DNA from: Erythrobacter sp. BLCC-B19 | Lineage (GTDB): Bacteria; Pseudomonadota; Alphaproteobacteria; Sphingomonadales; Sphingomonadaceae | DNA length: 64,000 nucleotides | NCBI RefSeq assembly: GCF_028621955.1 | Contig: NZ_CP117516.1 | Span: 1,758,001-1,822,000 of the forward strand | Direction: 5' to 3' | Part shown: piece after piece, positions 48,101-57,728 of the stretch | How the letters are laid out: the number at the start of each line of letters is the position of its first letter | Numbering within the stretch: position 1 is the first letter of the stretch | Made by a program: the position numbers and the translations under genes | Notes under the pieces: generated by a model | Databases searched by the model: none | What the model saw: the letters and a program-made list of their open reading frames with translations, nothing else | Told to the model about the DNA's origin: nothing

Positions 48101-48883
48101 GACCTGTTCCGCGAGGTCTCACTTGAGCGTGAGATCCTCCAAGAAAATCAAGAGCCGAGTCGGATCGAGCCCTCGGCATCTGATAAGGAAGCATCGAAGC
48201 AGGAGCAGCCGAACTCCTTTGATCCGACGCCGAGCGAAAACGTAACCGACAACTCAGAACAAGAAAGTTTCGCCCCACGCGATGCAAAGGCTGAGCCGGA
48301 CAATGATCAAGAAGACGCTGGGCCGCGACAGACTGAGGCTGATGACAGGGTAGAGCCGAGACGTGTCCTGTCATTGCCCAATGCCCTCGCCGATGCCCAG
48401 ATAAGGCTCTGGCGCAGAGCCCCAGGGGAACCGAGACCAACCGACGAAATTCTGGCGCTATTTGCTGGTCGCCATATCGCTCAAGTCACTATCCGTGATC
48501 CATATGCGATTGCCACCCATTCCGCTCGTAGTTCGCAGATAGCGTTCTTGCAGTCCCTCAAGTCGGTGGCGGGCACGGTTGAGAGCGTCGTGATTGAGTA
48601 TGCGCCTGAGGTTGAAGGTGATGTCGATGAAGTAGCTTGCCGCCGCGAATTTGGCTCCAGCTATTCAACTAGCTTCGCCGGCGCGGCACCTCGCCTGGCA
48701 CTGGCGCGTCGCAGCAAGAGGTCTAGGGATGATGATTTCCACGATCGCTTCATCGAAGTGGACGTTCGTCACGCGGGAGGTGCGGTCAAACGCCATGAAC
48801 TGACGATAGGCAGGGGCATCGAAGCGCTCTACAATGACCGCAGGCAATGCACGGTGACTTACGCTCCTCCGGGTGCCGGCTGA
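45104..48883 (+). CDS. zorD: Zorya type I effector ZorD (Snf2 helicase/nuclease) with extra C-terminal domain
   Basis: A 1259-residue protein. Residues about 1-490 are the N-terminal region. The Snf2 ATPase (about 500-990) has Walker A DDMGLGKT (Lys538), DEIQ box at 656-659, TGTPVENRLQDLWS, and motif V-VI SPKAGGVGLTLTAANHVIH and ATDRVFRIGQTRDVHVY. ZorD is thought to degrade invading DNA near the motor. A Glu/Asp/Ser/Gln-rich linker (about 1010-1085) leads to a C-terminal domain (about 1120-1255) with TIRDPY (1130-1134), HDRFIEV (from 1213) and LTIGRG (1233-1238). This pattern resembles MIT_C/phospholipase D-like domains. Typical ZorD proteins, as I recall, are about 1080 residues and end after the ATPase. 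Confidence 0.9.
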   Translation: MFKNPFRKEDQPGFAWQEDGDDLIITLNRGKTRVPLSDWVRLRPDVAATLVSLQATHEGDEEGSAGVLLKEDHLRLQPGAVASLNASTAALIGLPAPTPLALDLSPQNRIDQDEFRLNVRWVRPGGQPVRSQLRGALLWTDTGPRRVPEPLWSLHNAAEPLTRSLQRSDRFEALAKLREHWPDDPQLPIESDSYLKDLRVHYAASLSLKLKALTPDRTDFDPVLFSARSVSVAMDEGVGLDEEADSILSPSAQRLFASDRFRRESGARPVYVLRNGEYLFIDPSLRPALDVVRKLQDAPEAQRRAFVLNPRKVMRETLGEDESEAIGLENLFIETEQFSARVAGVDVWRAPVLPWIVQSQKNSWIPERFGLRIGEDYFSLPVENISEVARRLEDAANANLPDVNVEGLLESATENGLPPPKKLPVNDQSRDALASLAAFVSKGDVTDDSQASADDADWNAATQGKLFLVVRDNFEEVDYAPAGLTRELGSQPTRSIEAPGLLRSTLKSHQIEGLTWLAQSCLAGRPGALLADDMGLGKTIQAIAFMAWLQAEAASGRRSRAPFLIVAPTGLLGTWRTEIEKHLHEPHLGPLVPAFGGNLKLLRDEDSFAARDIETGKASLDAANWRDAGVVLTTYETLRDYHFSFARTRFGLIIYDEIQKLKNPGSQMTRAAKALNSEFTLGMTGTPVENRLQDLWSIMDVVAPGFLGASRDFEKRHPSDDNEALARLKAQLTDAVLGRPPYMLRRMKGEVLDGMPTKTVHVLEQEMPPIQAAAYRDLVIRAAAAGAAGNLGKGGMLTTLANMRGVSLHPVDPRYAPDDLDAYAEDSARLAQALLILEKVAAAKEKALIFVEDLAMQDRLASLIANRFGLSSRPSRINGTVPGPKRQALVEAFQSRRGTFDVMILSPKAGGVGLTLTAANHVIHLSRWWNPAVEDQATDRVFRIGQTRDVHVYLPIAVHPDPDLAPSSFDLRLNALIERKRKLTRDLFFPPDASDGELGDLFREVSLEREILQENQEPSRIEPSASDKEASKQEQPNSFDPTPSENVTDNSEQESFAPRDAKAEPDNDQEDAGPRQTEADDRVEPRRVLSLPNALADAQIRLWRRAPGEPRPTDEILALFAGRHIAQVTIRDPYAIATHSARSSQIAFLQSLKSVAGTVESVVIEYAPEVEGDVDEVACRREFGSSYSTSFAGAAPRLALARRSKRSRDDDFHDRFIEVDVRHAGGAVKRHELTIGRGIEALYNDRRQCTVTYAPPGAG

Positions 48884-49122
48884 ACGAGTTTGCAAGCTTA
48901 CAACTTCATGTGTTCCCCGTTGATCCGGGCGATCATCGTCTTTCAGCTTCAAAAGTGAGTTCTGAGCCTAAATATATCCCCCAAGGCCCGGGCGGGTCGG
49001 ATGAACCGGCCGCCGCGCGGCCCATATTTGATGGCGCTGAAATGCGTGAAGCCTTCAACAAAGTGAGGCTAAACTCCTACCTCTACGCCCCCTAGAAGAA
49101 GATCGAAATTGCGGGACAGATG
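48884..49122. other. intergenic gap between convergent zorD and hsdR
   Basis: This 239-base stretch separates two defence operons that end toward each other. An 82-codon plus-strand frame (48847-49095) overlaps the zorD end in another register. It lacks a ribosome site and I see no homology, so I do not call it a gene. Its last part (FDGAEMREAFNKVRLNSYLYAP) is moderately protein-like and could be a leftover of a lost gene. No convincing terminator hairpin is seen. Confidence 0.4.
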
Positions 49123-52100
49123 CTATTTGCCTCCTTTGCGCAGTTCCTCGTAAAGCTGGCCAGGGCCCAGCAGCACATCGCGCAGGCCTTCGCGCACTTT
49201 CGCTGAATTCAAGGCTTGGCGGCTCATTGTCTCGTGCGCGGTCATGGCATCGATGATGGCGTTGACCAACTCTTCGGCGAGCGTGGGTGAGTTGGCGAAC
49301 TGCGCTTTGCTATTGTTGATGGCTTGGGCGCGAAGCTCTTCGGATTCCAGCAGCTTGCCCTTGATGACGTTGTTTACATAGACGAGTTGATCGCCATCGG
49401 TAAGCTCGCCCTCGAACAGGTCGTTCACCTTGGCGATGATCTCCGCCAGCAGTGCCTTTTCCTTTTCCTGCACCGATCCCGATCCTACCCCCGTGATGGC
49501 GGGGAGGGGCACCTTGTCATCGCTGAGATGCAATTGACGCGAGCCCTGATCCTTCAAGCTGTGGTGGGTAAGCTTGACGCCGGACAGATCCACGGTTTCA
49601 CGCTCGCGGCCAAATTGCAGTAGCGGAACCAACCGCTTGAAGAACAGGTTGCGCTTCTCGATCTCGGTGCTGCCGTAGTCGAAGATCTGCGACAGGAACG
49701 CGTATATCCGGATGAACGCTGCCATATCGCCGCGCGCCTGCAGCAGCGCATCCATCTCTTCTTTGGCCTCGCCTGCTGCCGACATATCCTTGCGCTCGGT
49801 GGCTGCCTTGTGGCGATCGCGCGCATTGTTGAAGAGCGTGAGCATGCGCTGGGCTATCGGCTCGATTGCGGCAATTAACTGGCCTTGCGTCGCGGTGGGA
49901 TCGAGTTCGACCGCCACAAGCCGGTCCACCTCGAACTGGTCGTAGTAGCCTTGGCCATCGAGCTTCTGGCGTAAATCATAGACCAGGTTGGGATCGGTCG
50001 CGGCCTCGATCTCGGCGGTTTCGTAATATTGCCGGAACGCCGCGAGAATCTCCTCCGAGCTGTTCACGAAGTCGAGGATGTAGGTCGTGTCCTTGCCGGG
50101 GTGGGCGCGGTTGAGGCGCGATAGCGTCTGGACCGCTTGGATCCCGGCCAGTCTGCGATCGACATACATCCCGCACAGCAGGGGCTGATCAAAGCCGGTC
50201 TGGAACTTGTTCGCCACCAGCAGCAACTTGCAATCATCGTCGTTAAAGGCCGCGCGGATGTCCCGGCCGTTCAAGCCGGGATTGAGGCTGGCGCTGGCCT
50301 CCGTGAATGTCTCGCCCTTGTGATCGGGGTCATTCACCTCGCCGGAGAAAGCGACCAGCGTGCGCATGCGGTAGCCCTGCGACTTGATGTAGCTTTCGAC
50401 TGCTATCTGCCAGCGCACAGCTTCGAGCCGGCTGCCCAGCACAACCATGGCCTTGGCCTGACCATCGAGCAGCGGCGCAACGTTCTCGCGGAAGTGCTCG
50501 ACGACGATCTGCACCTTCTGCGCGATGTTGTAGGGATGCAGGCGCACCCAGCGCATGATGCCTTTGACAGCGGCGCTGCGCTCGACCTCGAGTTCATCCC
50601 ACTCCTCAGACTCGCTCGCCAGCTTGAAGGCCAGACTGTAGGGCGTGTAATTCTTCAGGACATCGAGGATGAAGCCTTCCTCGATCGCCTGCCGCATCGA
50701 ATAGACATGGAAGGGCGCCGGCTTGTTGGTCTCGCCTGCCGGTGCGGTCGGATTCGGCTTGCGGCCGAACAGCTCCATCGTCTTGGTCTTGGGCGTTGCG
50801 GTGAAGGCGACATAGGTCACGCCGTCATCCGCAGCCCGCGCCGTCATCTGGGCTGCAAGAACGTCTTCGGCGCTGATTTCCCCGCCATCTCCGAGTTCGG
50901 CCACCTCTTCCGGCGACAACACTGCTTTGAGCTTAGAGGCAGTCTCACCAGCCTGACTGCTGTGCGCCTCATCGGCGATCACTGCGAATTTCTTGCCATC
51001 GGTTGCTGCCCGATCGCGAACCGCTTCAAGGGCAAAGGGGAAGGTTTGCATGGTGCAGACGATGATCTTCTTGCCCGCATCAAGAGCATCGGCGAGCGCG
51101 GCGCTCTTGCTGCCGCTGTCGCTGGTAATGGTCGCAACCACCCCCTTTGTGCGCTCGAATTCGAACAGCGCCTCTTGCAGCTGGGCGTCGATTACGTTGC
51201 GATCGGACACCACGATCACGCTGGAGAAGATCTTCTGGTCGGCCTCGTCATGGAGGTCGGCCAGAAAATGCGCAGACCATGCTATCGAGTTGGTCTTGCC
51301 GGATCCGGCGCTGTGCTGGATCAGGAAGCGCCCACCGGCGCCCTCGGCGCGGACCTGCTGACGCAGTTTCCGCGTGGCATCCAGCTGGTGGTAGCGCGGG
51401 AAGATCACCGCGCTGATCTGCTTCTTCTTGTCGCGCTTGGCGATCATGTAGCGGCCGATCAGCTCCAGCCAGCTGTCACGCTGCCAGACTTCTTCCCAGA
51501 GGTAGGCGGTGGAATGGCCAGTCTGGCTGACCGGATTGCCCGCACCGCCATCAGTGCCCTGGTTAAACGGCAGGAAGCGCGTCTTGCCGCCTTCGAGCTT
51601 GGTGGTCATCATGATTTCGCGGTTCGAGACCGCGAAATGCACGAGTGCCCCGCGTGCGAAGGTCAGCAGAGGTTCGTTCTTCGGGTTCCGGTCGAACTTG
51701 TATTGGTCGATCGCATCGCCGATGCTCTGGGTGAAGTCCGTCTTTAGCTCGGCGGTGGAGACAGGAATGCCGTTGAGGAACAGCCCCAGATCGATGCTGT
51801 TCTCGTTCGCGCGTGAATAACGCAGCTGCCGGATCACCCGCACCCGGTTGGCCTGATAGCGCGCCACAATCTCAGGGTTCATGCCTGATGCCGGGGCGAA
51901 CTGGGCAAGGCTGACGAGCCCACGAACGCCGATGAGTTCGAGCCCGTGACGCAGCACATCGAGGGTGCCACGATCATCGAGCTGTTTGCGCAGGCGGTCG
52001 CCCAGCACATCAAGGGCGGCGGCTCCATGCGCTTTCTCCAGCGCTTCCCACACCTTGGGCTGGGTCTCCTTCAGCCACTCGCGCAAATCTTCAGGAAAGA

Positions 52101-52212
52101 GCGCCCGCCCGCGATCATACCGGACCGCAGCACCATCCTCGTAAATCCAGCCTGCCGCGCCAAGGTAATCGCAGATCTCGTTCTCGAAGCTGATTTCCTT
52201 GTGCAGGCTCAT
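49123..52212 (-). CDS. hsdR: type I restriction endonuclease, R subunit
   Basis: A 1029-residue motor/nuclease subunit. The N-terminal nuclease has NSIDLGLFLNGIPVSTAELK, with Asp about 141 and the ELK at 155-157 (D-ExK type). Helicase domains follow: Walker A HSAGSGKTNS (Lys306), IADEAHSSQAGE, YVAFTATPKTKTMELFG, and KFQTGFDQPLLCGMYVD. A helical C-terminal region binds the HsdM/HsdS core. It translocates and cuts unmodified DNA. It is the last gene of a six-gene operon, 10 bases after the DUF4268-type gene, and probably depends on hsdM and hsdS upstream for assembly. Confidence 0.95.
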   Translation of the reverse strand: MSLHKEISFENEICDYLGAAGWIYEDGAAVRYDRGRALFPEDLREWLKETQPKVWEALEKAHGAAALDVLGDRLRKQLDDRGTLDVLRHGLELIGVRGLVSLAQFAPASGMNPEIVARYQANRVRVIRQLRYSRANENSIDLGLFLNGIPVSTAELKTDFTQSIGDAIDQYKFDRNPKNEPLLTFARGALVHFAVSNREIMMTTKLEGGKTRFLPFNQGTDGGAGNPVSQTGHSTAYLWEEVWQRDSWLELIGRYMIAKRDKKKQISAVIFPRYHQLDATRKLRQQVRAEGAGGRFLIQHSAGSGKTNSIAWSAHFLADLHDEADQKIFSSVIVVSDRNVIDAQLQEALFEFERTKGVVATITSDSGSKSAALADALDAGKKIIVCTMQTFPFALEAVRDRAATDGKKFAVIADEAHSSQAGETASKLKAVLSPEEVAELGDGGEISAEDVLAAQMTARAADDGVTYVAFTATPKTKTMELFGRKPNPTAPAGETNKPAPFHVYSMRQAIEEGFILDVLKNYTPYSLAFKLASESEEWDELEVERSAAVKGIMRWVRLHPYNIAQKVQIVVEHFRENVAPLLDGQAKAMVVLGSRLEAVRWQIAVESYIKSQGYRMRTLVAFSGEVNDPDHKGETFTEASASLNPGLNGRDIRAAFNDDDCKLLLVANKFQTGFDQPLLCGMYVDRRLAGIQAVQTLSRLNRAHPGKDTTYILDFVNSSEEILAAFRQYYETAEIEAATDPNLVYDLRQKLDGQGYYDQFEVDRLVAVELDPTATQGQLIAAIEPIAQRMLTLFNNARDRHKAATERKDMSAAGEAKEEMDALLQARGDMAAFIRIYAFLSQIFDYGSTEIEKRNLFFKRLVPLLQFGRERETVDLSGVKLTHHSLKDQGSRQLHLSDDKVPLPAITGVGSGSVQEKEKALLAEIIAKVNDLFEGELTDGDQLVYVNNVIKGKLLESEELRAQAINNSKAQFANSPTLAEELVNAIIDAMTAHETMSRQALNSAKVREGLRDVLLGPGQLYEELRKGGK

Positions 52213-52222
52213 CTTGCCCCCC

Positions 52223-53305
52223 TCACCGCAGCCGTGCCAGCCGCGGCCCCATCGCAGCTTCCAGCCGGATCATTGCATCGACCATGTTGCTGTGAATCTC
52301 CGGCCATTCCTCGCGATTGGAGCGGTAGCCGCCGGCGACCTGAATGCCGATCAGCGTGCCCATCTGCCCTTCGATCTGCCGCCAGATCATTGGCAGACCA
52401 ACCTCCTGCTCGATTTCCGGCCGCTGCTCATGCAATGCCTGAAAAGCAGGAATGTCGTCGGCGATCCACAGGTGGACCTGCGAGTCCTGCTGGCGGATAT
52501 TGTAGATGTAAGAGAAGCCCTGCCGCCCAGCCGACGCTGCAATCCAGTTTTCGCGTGTCGGATTACGGCCGGCGTGAAGCGGCGTTCGCGTCGCCGCATA
52601 CGGTAGCAACGCTGACCAGAATTCGATCCTCTGATCATAGCGTTCGGTTCGTTCCCGGCGTTCGGCCTGACGCTTCACGCCGATACGGGTCTGGAAACTT
52701 GCCGTCTCGGGCAGCGGGATCAGCTGCTGCACATCCAACAGCACGCGGCCATCGGCCAGCCGGTAAGGCTGAAGCCGCACACAGCGAACGTCGATGTTGC
52801 GGTCACGCAGCCACAGAACGGTGGTAGTCAGCTCCCGGCTGAAGTTCGCCGAGGCGAGGATGATCCGCGTATCCTGGCCGAACTGCTCTTCGTTCGGGCT
52901 ATCCCACCCTAGGAATTGCAGGATGCCGGTGAGAGCGTCGTCATGATCTGGCTGCCCGGGGTTCAGATAGCGGGCATAGGTCTCGACCAGCTGCTCGAAG
53001 GTCATGGCGGAGATCATTGCGGCATAACGCAGCGCTTGCAGCTCCATGTGGCCGCCATCCTCGGTGCGCTTCAGCTCGACCACCACCAGATTGGCGTCCG
53101 TATCGATGCACAACAGGTCGATGCGGCGAGAGCTGTCGATCCAGTCGCCGAACTCCTCTGCGATCACCATCAGGCCGGGGTCGAGCACGCTGATGTTGGC
53201 CTTCAGCAACTGCTGGATGTGTCGGCGCTCATGGATGTTTTCCGCACTGAAGCTCGTTGCCGATACCGGCACCAGTTCATTTTCGGTCAGCGCGTAAATC
53301 GGCAT
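52223..53305 (-). CDS. DUF4268-type protein with N-terminal PD-(D/E)xK nuclease domain
   Basis: A 360-residue protein. Residues about 20-130 resemble a NucS/DUF91-like nuclease: RRIDLLCIDTDANLVVVELK places Asp63, Glu77 and Lys79 as a D-ExK site. The C-terminal part (about 220-355) matches DUF4268: EFWSALLPY, RNPTRENWIAASAGRQG, ALHEQRPEIEQEVG, and WPEIHSNMVDAMIRLEAAM. It lies between a small orphan gene (one shared base) and hsdR within the hsd operon, so it may be an accessory nuclease of this restriction system. The exact target is unknown. Confidence 0.82.
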   Translation of the reverse strand: MPIYALTENELVPVSATSFSAENIHERRHIQQLLKANISVLDPGLMVIAEEFGDWIDSSRRIDLLCIDTDANLVVVELKRTEDGGHMELQALRYAAMISAMTFEQLVETYARYLNPGQPDHDDALTGILQFLGWDSPNEEQFGQDTRIILASANFSRELTTTVLWLRDRNIDVRCVRLQPYRLADGRVLLDVQQLIPLPETASFQTRIGVKRQAERRERTERYDQRIEFWSALLPYAATRTPLHAGRNPTRENWIAASAGRQGFSYIYNIRQQDSQVHLWIADDIPAFQALHEQRPEIEQEVGLPMIWRQIEGQMGTLIGIQVAGGYRSNREEWPEIHSNMVDAMIRLEAAMGPRLARLR

Positions 53306-53835
53306 CAGTGTTTCCCCTTCAGCCCCAGCTGCGCAAAGGCGGCGACGACATCCGGTTTCATGGTGAAGCGGCTTGTGGCATCGTCGAAGTCGGCCAGAAT
53401 GCCGGTGTAGAACTTACCATTCGGCGTCATCGCCTTGGGCGGTTGACCGAGATAGACCCCGCGATTGGCGCACATGGTGCCGAAGTGCAGGTGCCAGCTC
53501 ATGCCCTTCCAGCCGATTTTCTCGGTGAGCTCACCAGATGTCGAGTGCGGGTTGTCTAGCAGCACCTGGATCAGCTTCTGCTCGGTGTCGGTCATCGGCT
53601 CTGCCTTGAATGCCTTGATGACCCGTGCCGACGGCTCCATGCCTGCGACTTCAGCGATCAGCTCGGCGTGCTCGCTGGCCTCCATCTCGCCCAAAGCAGA
53701 CAGGAACTGCTGCGCTTCAGCCGCTTTCTTCGGATCGGCACTTTCTGATTGCTCGATGGCGTTGAGACGCATCTGCTTTCGCTGTGCGGGCGTTCTGCGC
53801 GGCAGACCCTCAATGATCTTTCCTACGTCCATCAC
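53305..53835 (-). CDS. orphan protein with a C-terminal winged-helix-like region, in hsd operon
   Basis: A 176-residue cytoplasmic protein that I do not recognise by name. Residues about 1-75 are helical and charged (SADPKKAAEAQQFLSALGEM). Residues about 82-135 look like a winged helix: TEQKLIQVLLDNPHSTSGEL, followed by TEKIGWKGMSWHLHFGTMC. The segment MSWHLHFGTMCANR is distinctive and could bind DNA or protein. It overlaps the 119-residue gene by 4 bases and the nuclease gene by 1. A role as regulator or adaptor of the neighbouring nuclease or HsdR is inference. Confidence 0.65.
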   Translation of the reverse strand: MMDVGKIIEGLPRRTPAQRKQMRLNAIEQSESADPKKAAEAQQFLSALGEMEASEHAELIAEVAGMEPSARVIKAFKAEPMTDTEQKLIQVLLDNPHSTSGELTEKIGWKGMSWHLHFGTMCANRGVYLGQPPKAMTPNGKFYTGILADFDDATSRFTMKPDVVAAFAQLGLKGKH

Positions 53836-54191
53836 CTATCGAACTCCTTCCCGCCGGTGCTCATGGTGTAGGCGAAGTGCAGGTAGGGCAGGCGGATGAT
53901 GATGCGATCTGTGGGGGCCTGCCCCATCGCCATGGCGCGGCACATCAGCGAGACGCCGCCCGTCCGTTCGAGGCAGATTGCATCCGCAGAGTTGAAGAAG
54001 GGTTCACCGCTGTTGCGCCAGACGATGGCGGTTGCGCCTTCGGGGAGGGCACCAATCGGCTGCACGGTGTAGAAGCCACAAACGGCATAGAACAGGCCCG
54101 TGAAGCCAGCTGTGCCGATCAGCCACCATTTGGCTTTGCCGCTCTTGGGCTCCGTGGTTTCGGTGGTCGTTCCGGCTTCTTCGATTGTCAT
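53832..54191 (-). CDS. small single-pass membrane protein in hsd operon
   Basis: A 119-residue protein with a Thr/Glu-rich start, one clear membrane helix (about 22-44, KWWLIGTAGFTGLFYAVCGFYTV) and a C-terminal domain with a Cys pair (AICLERTGGVSLMCRAM). No family is recognised. It overlaps hsdS and the 176-residue gene by 4 bases each. A membrane protein inside a restriction operon is uncommon. It might tether the complex or be an independent cargo gene. Confidence 0.6.
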   Translation of the reverse strand: MTIEEAGTTTETTEPKSGKAKWWLIGTAGFTGLFYAVCGFYTVQPIGALPEGATAIVWRNSGEPFFNSADAICLERTGGVSLMCRAMAMGQAPTDRIIIRLPYLHFAYTMSTGGKEFDR

Positions 54192-55557
54192 GCCGTCTCC
54201 ATTTTAACGGAGGCATCGACCAGCCCGCGCACGTCGATCTTGCCGGTGACGGCGGCGGAGATCAGTGCGGCGCGGCGCTCTTGCAGAAGGGTGATGGCGG
54301 ATTGAGCTTCATCGATCAGGCGGTCGAAATCTCGGGTCTGATGTTCGATGTGCTCGACCAGTTCACTTTGCTCGTCCATCGGCGGCAACGGTATTGCCAC
54401 GTCCTTCACGTTGCCGCAGTTCAAATGCGGATGAAGGGCACCTGTCTGGATCGCGAGCAACGAGTTCAGCCCATAGGGACTGTTCAACACCCATGCCAGC
54501 CACTCCCCTTGCAACCAGCCGTCTGTCGGACTGACAATGATGAGAGCATGACAATTGCATCCAGCGAATTCCGGTGGGACCACCGCTACTTGACCTATGT
54601 CGCCGGTCTGCACGATGAGAACATCCCCGGCTTTCAGGATGGATTTGGCGTGTTGCTGGCTCCAATCTTCTGTGACGTAATAGGGCGAGTGGAAGTTGAT
54701 CCGATTGCGCTTGATGTGGAGTGACTGCAGGTAGCGGACGCCATCATCCACAAGGATGTCACGCGTTGGCCCGACGTAGCCGTTGGTTATCTTGGTGCTG
54801 ACCGATCCAATGCTGCGCACCTCCCAATGCACCGGGATTTCGCCGAGCCATTCGATGCCGCTGTCCTTCATTGGGGCGTCGGGGTTGAGGCCCTTGATGA
54901 CGGCGTGGGAGATGACCGCCTGCCGCTTTTCCTTGAGCAGCTCGATCAGGCGCTCCTGCTCCGCCACCAGCGCGTCGATCTTGGCCGTTTCCTTGTCGAG
55001 GAAGGCGGCGATGGCGGTTTGTTCCTCGATAGGAGGAAATGCGGCTAGTTCGTCGAGATACTGGGTCTGGTCGAGGTTCTGAATGCCGGAGGTTTGCTTC
55101 ACCGATCGGTAGTTCAAGCGCACAGCGTATGCCGCCGCATGGACGTATGCCCAGAACAAGGAGCACATGCTCGGTGCAAGCTGCATTCGGGCGACAAAAT
55201 TGGAGCAGATCGCAGGTTCAGAGTGCGTGTATCGAACCACTGCACCGACAACTTGCTTCTCACCCCCGCCGGATTTTTCCAAGAGAAGGTCGCCAGGTCG
55301 AACGATACGGCTTTCGCGATCTTGTTCGCGGACGTTTCGATAGGTGGGCGATGTCAGATCGACCAATGCGGTTTCACGGATGAAGTCTGCGACCCTCACG
55401 CAGATTATGTCGTTCTCGTCTCCTTGTGGCTCATCCCCCCAAATGCCGTTGCGGCAATCGGCGACCGAGTTCTTCAGGCGGGTCACGGGCCAGTGCACCG
55501 GCACCTCGCCCAGCCACGGCACCCCGCTGTCCTTGTATTCGGGATAGGCGGGAAAGC

Positions 55558-55561
<4 letters not shown>
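54188..55561 (-). CDS. hsdS: type I restriction enzyme specificity subunit
   Basis: A 457-residue S subunit with two target-recognition domains (about 5-165 and 225-390). Each is followed by a conserved helical spacer: [22 protein letters not shown] (first copy) and [22 protein letters not shown] (second copy), each ending in an AVISH/[11 protein letters not shown] stretch. Two different TRDs imply a bipartite asymmetric target. It overlaps hsdM by 4 bases. The target sequence cannot be read from the protein. Confidence 0.94.
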
Positions 55562-57378
<1,817 letters not shown>

Positions 57379-57728
57379 GAAATTCCCCTTGCGTGAGGCA
57401 GTTAGTGCCGCAGCCAGCGTGCAGGGGCAAGGGTGGAATGGGGTTTCGAGAGGCCTCGGCGATCAGAGTTTTGCGGAGCAGGACGTGGCGCTAAGCCCGC
57501 AGTTATGGCGCCAGTCAGGAATCATCTACGCGGTCTGAAACCCGTCGCAAGCACTGCGCAGACTCCGGCAAAGCCGAGGTCTGGCACCCGCAATCGACCG
57601 GGAAGGGGCCTTCGAGTTCGCCATAAAAGCGTGAGATCAGCGATGGAATCGGTCTGGTAATGGCGCTGCATTCACGCGCCGACCGAGCGATGTGACGGCC
57701 GAAAACTACAATCGGAAGATCCGCCGCA
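57379..57728. other. intergenic region with hsdM promoter and a plus-strand terminator
   Basis: The 350-base gap lies upstream of hsdM and downstream of the 354-residue gene, both on the minus strand. It ends in CCGCCG (57721-57726) pairing with CGGCGG (57738-57743), with TTTTTT at 57745-57750 on the plus strand, which reads as a Rho-independent terminator for plus-strand RNA. No plus-strand gene is credible here (a 62-codon frame only), so a small antisense RNA is possible. The hairpin overlaps the last codons of the neighbouring gene. Confidence 0.45.

Noticed and set aside
48847..49095. 82-codon plus-strand frame after zorD
   Set aside because: It overlaps zorD in another register, has no ribosome site and no recognisable similarity; treated as intergenic, possibly a remnant.
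50137..51747. 536-codon plus-strand frame opposite hsdR
   Set aside because: It lies fully antisense to a well-supported restriction subunit and shows no domain.
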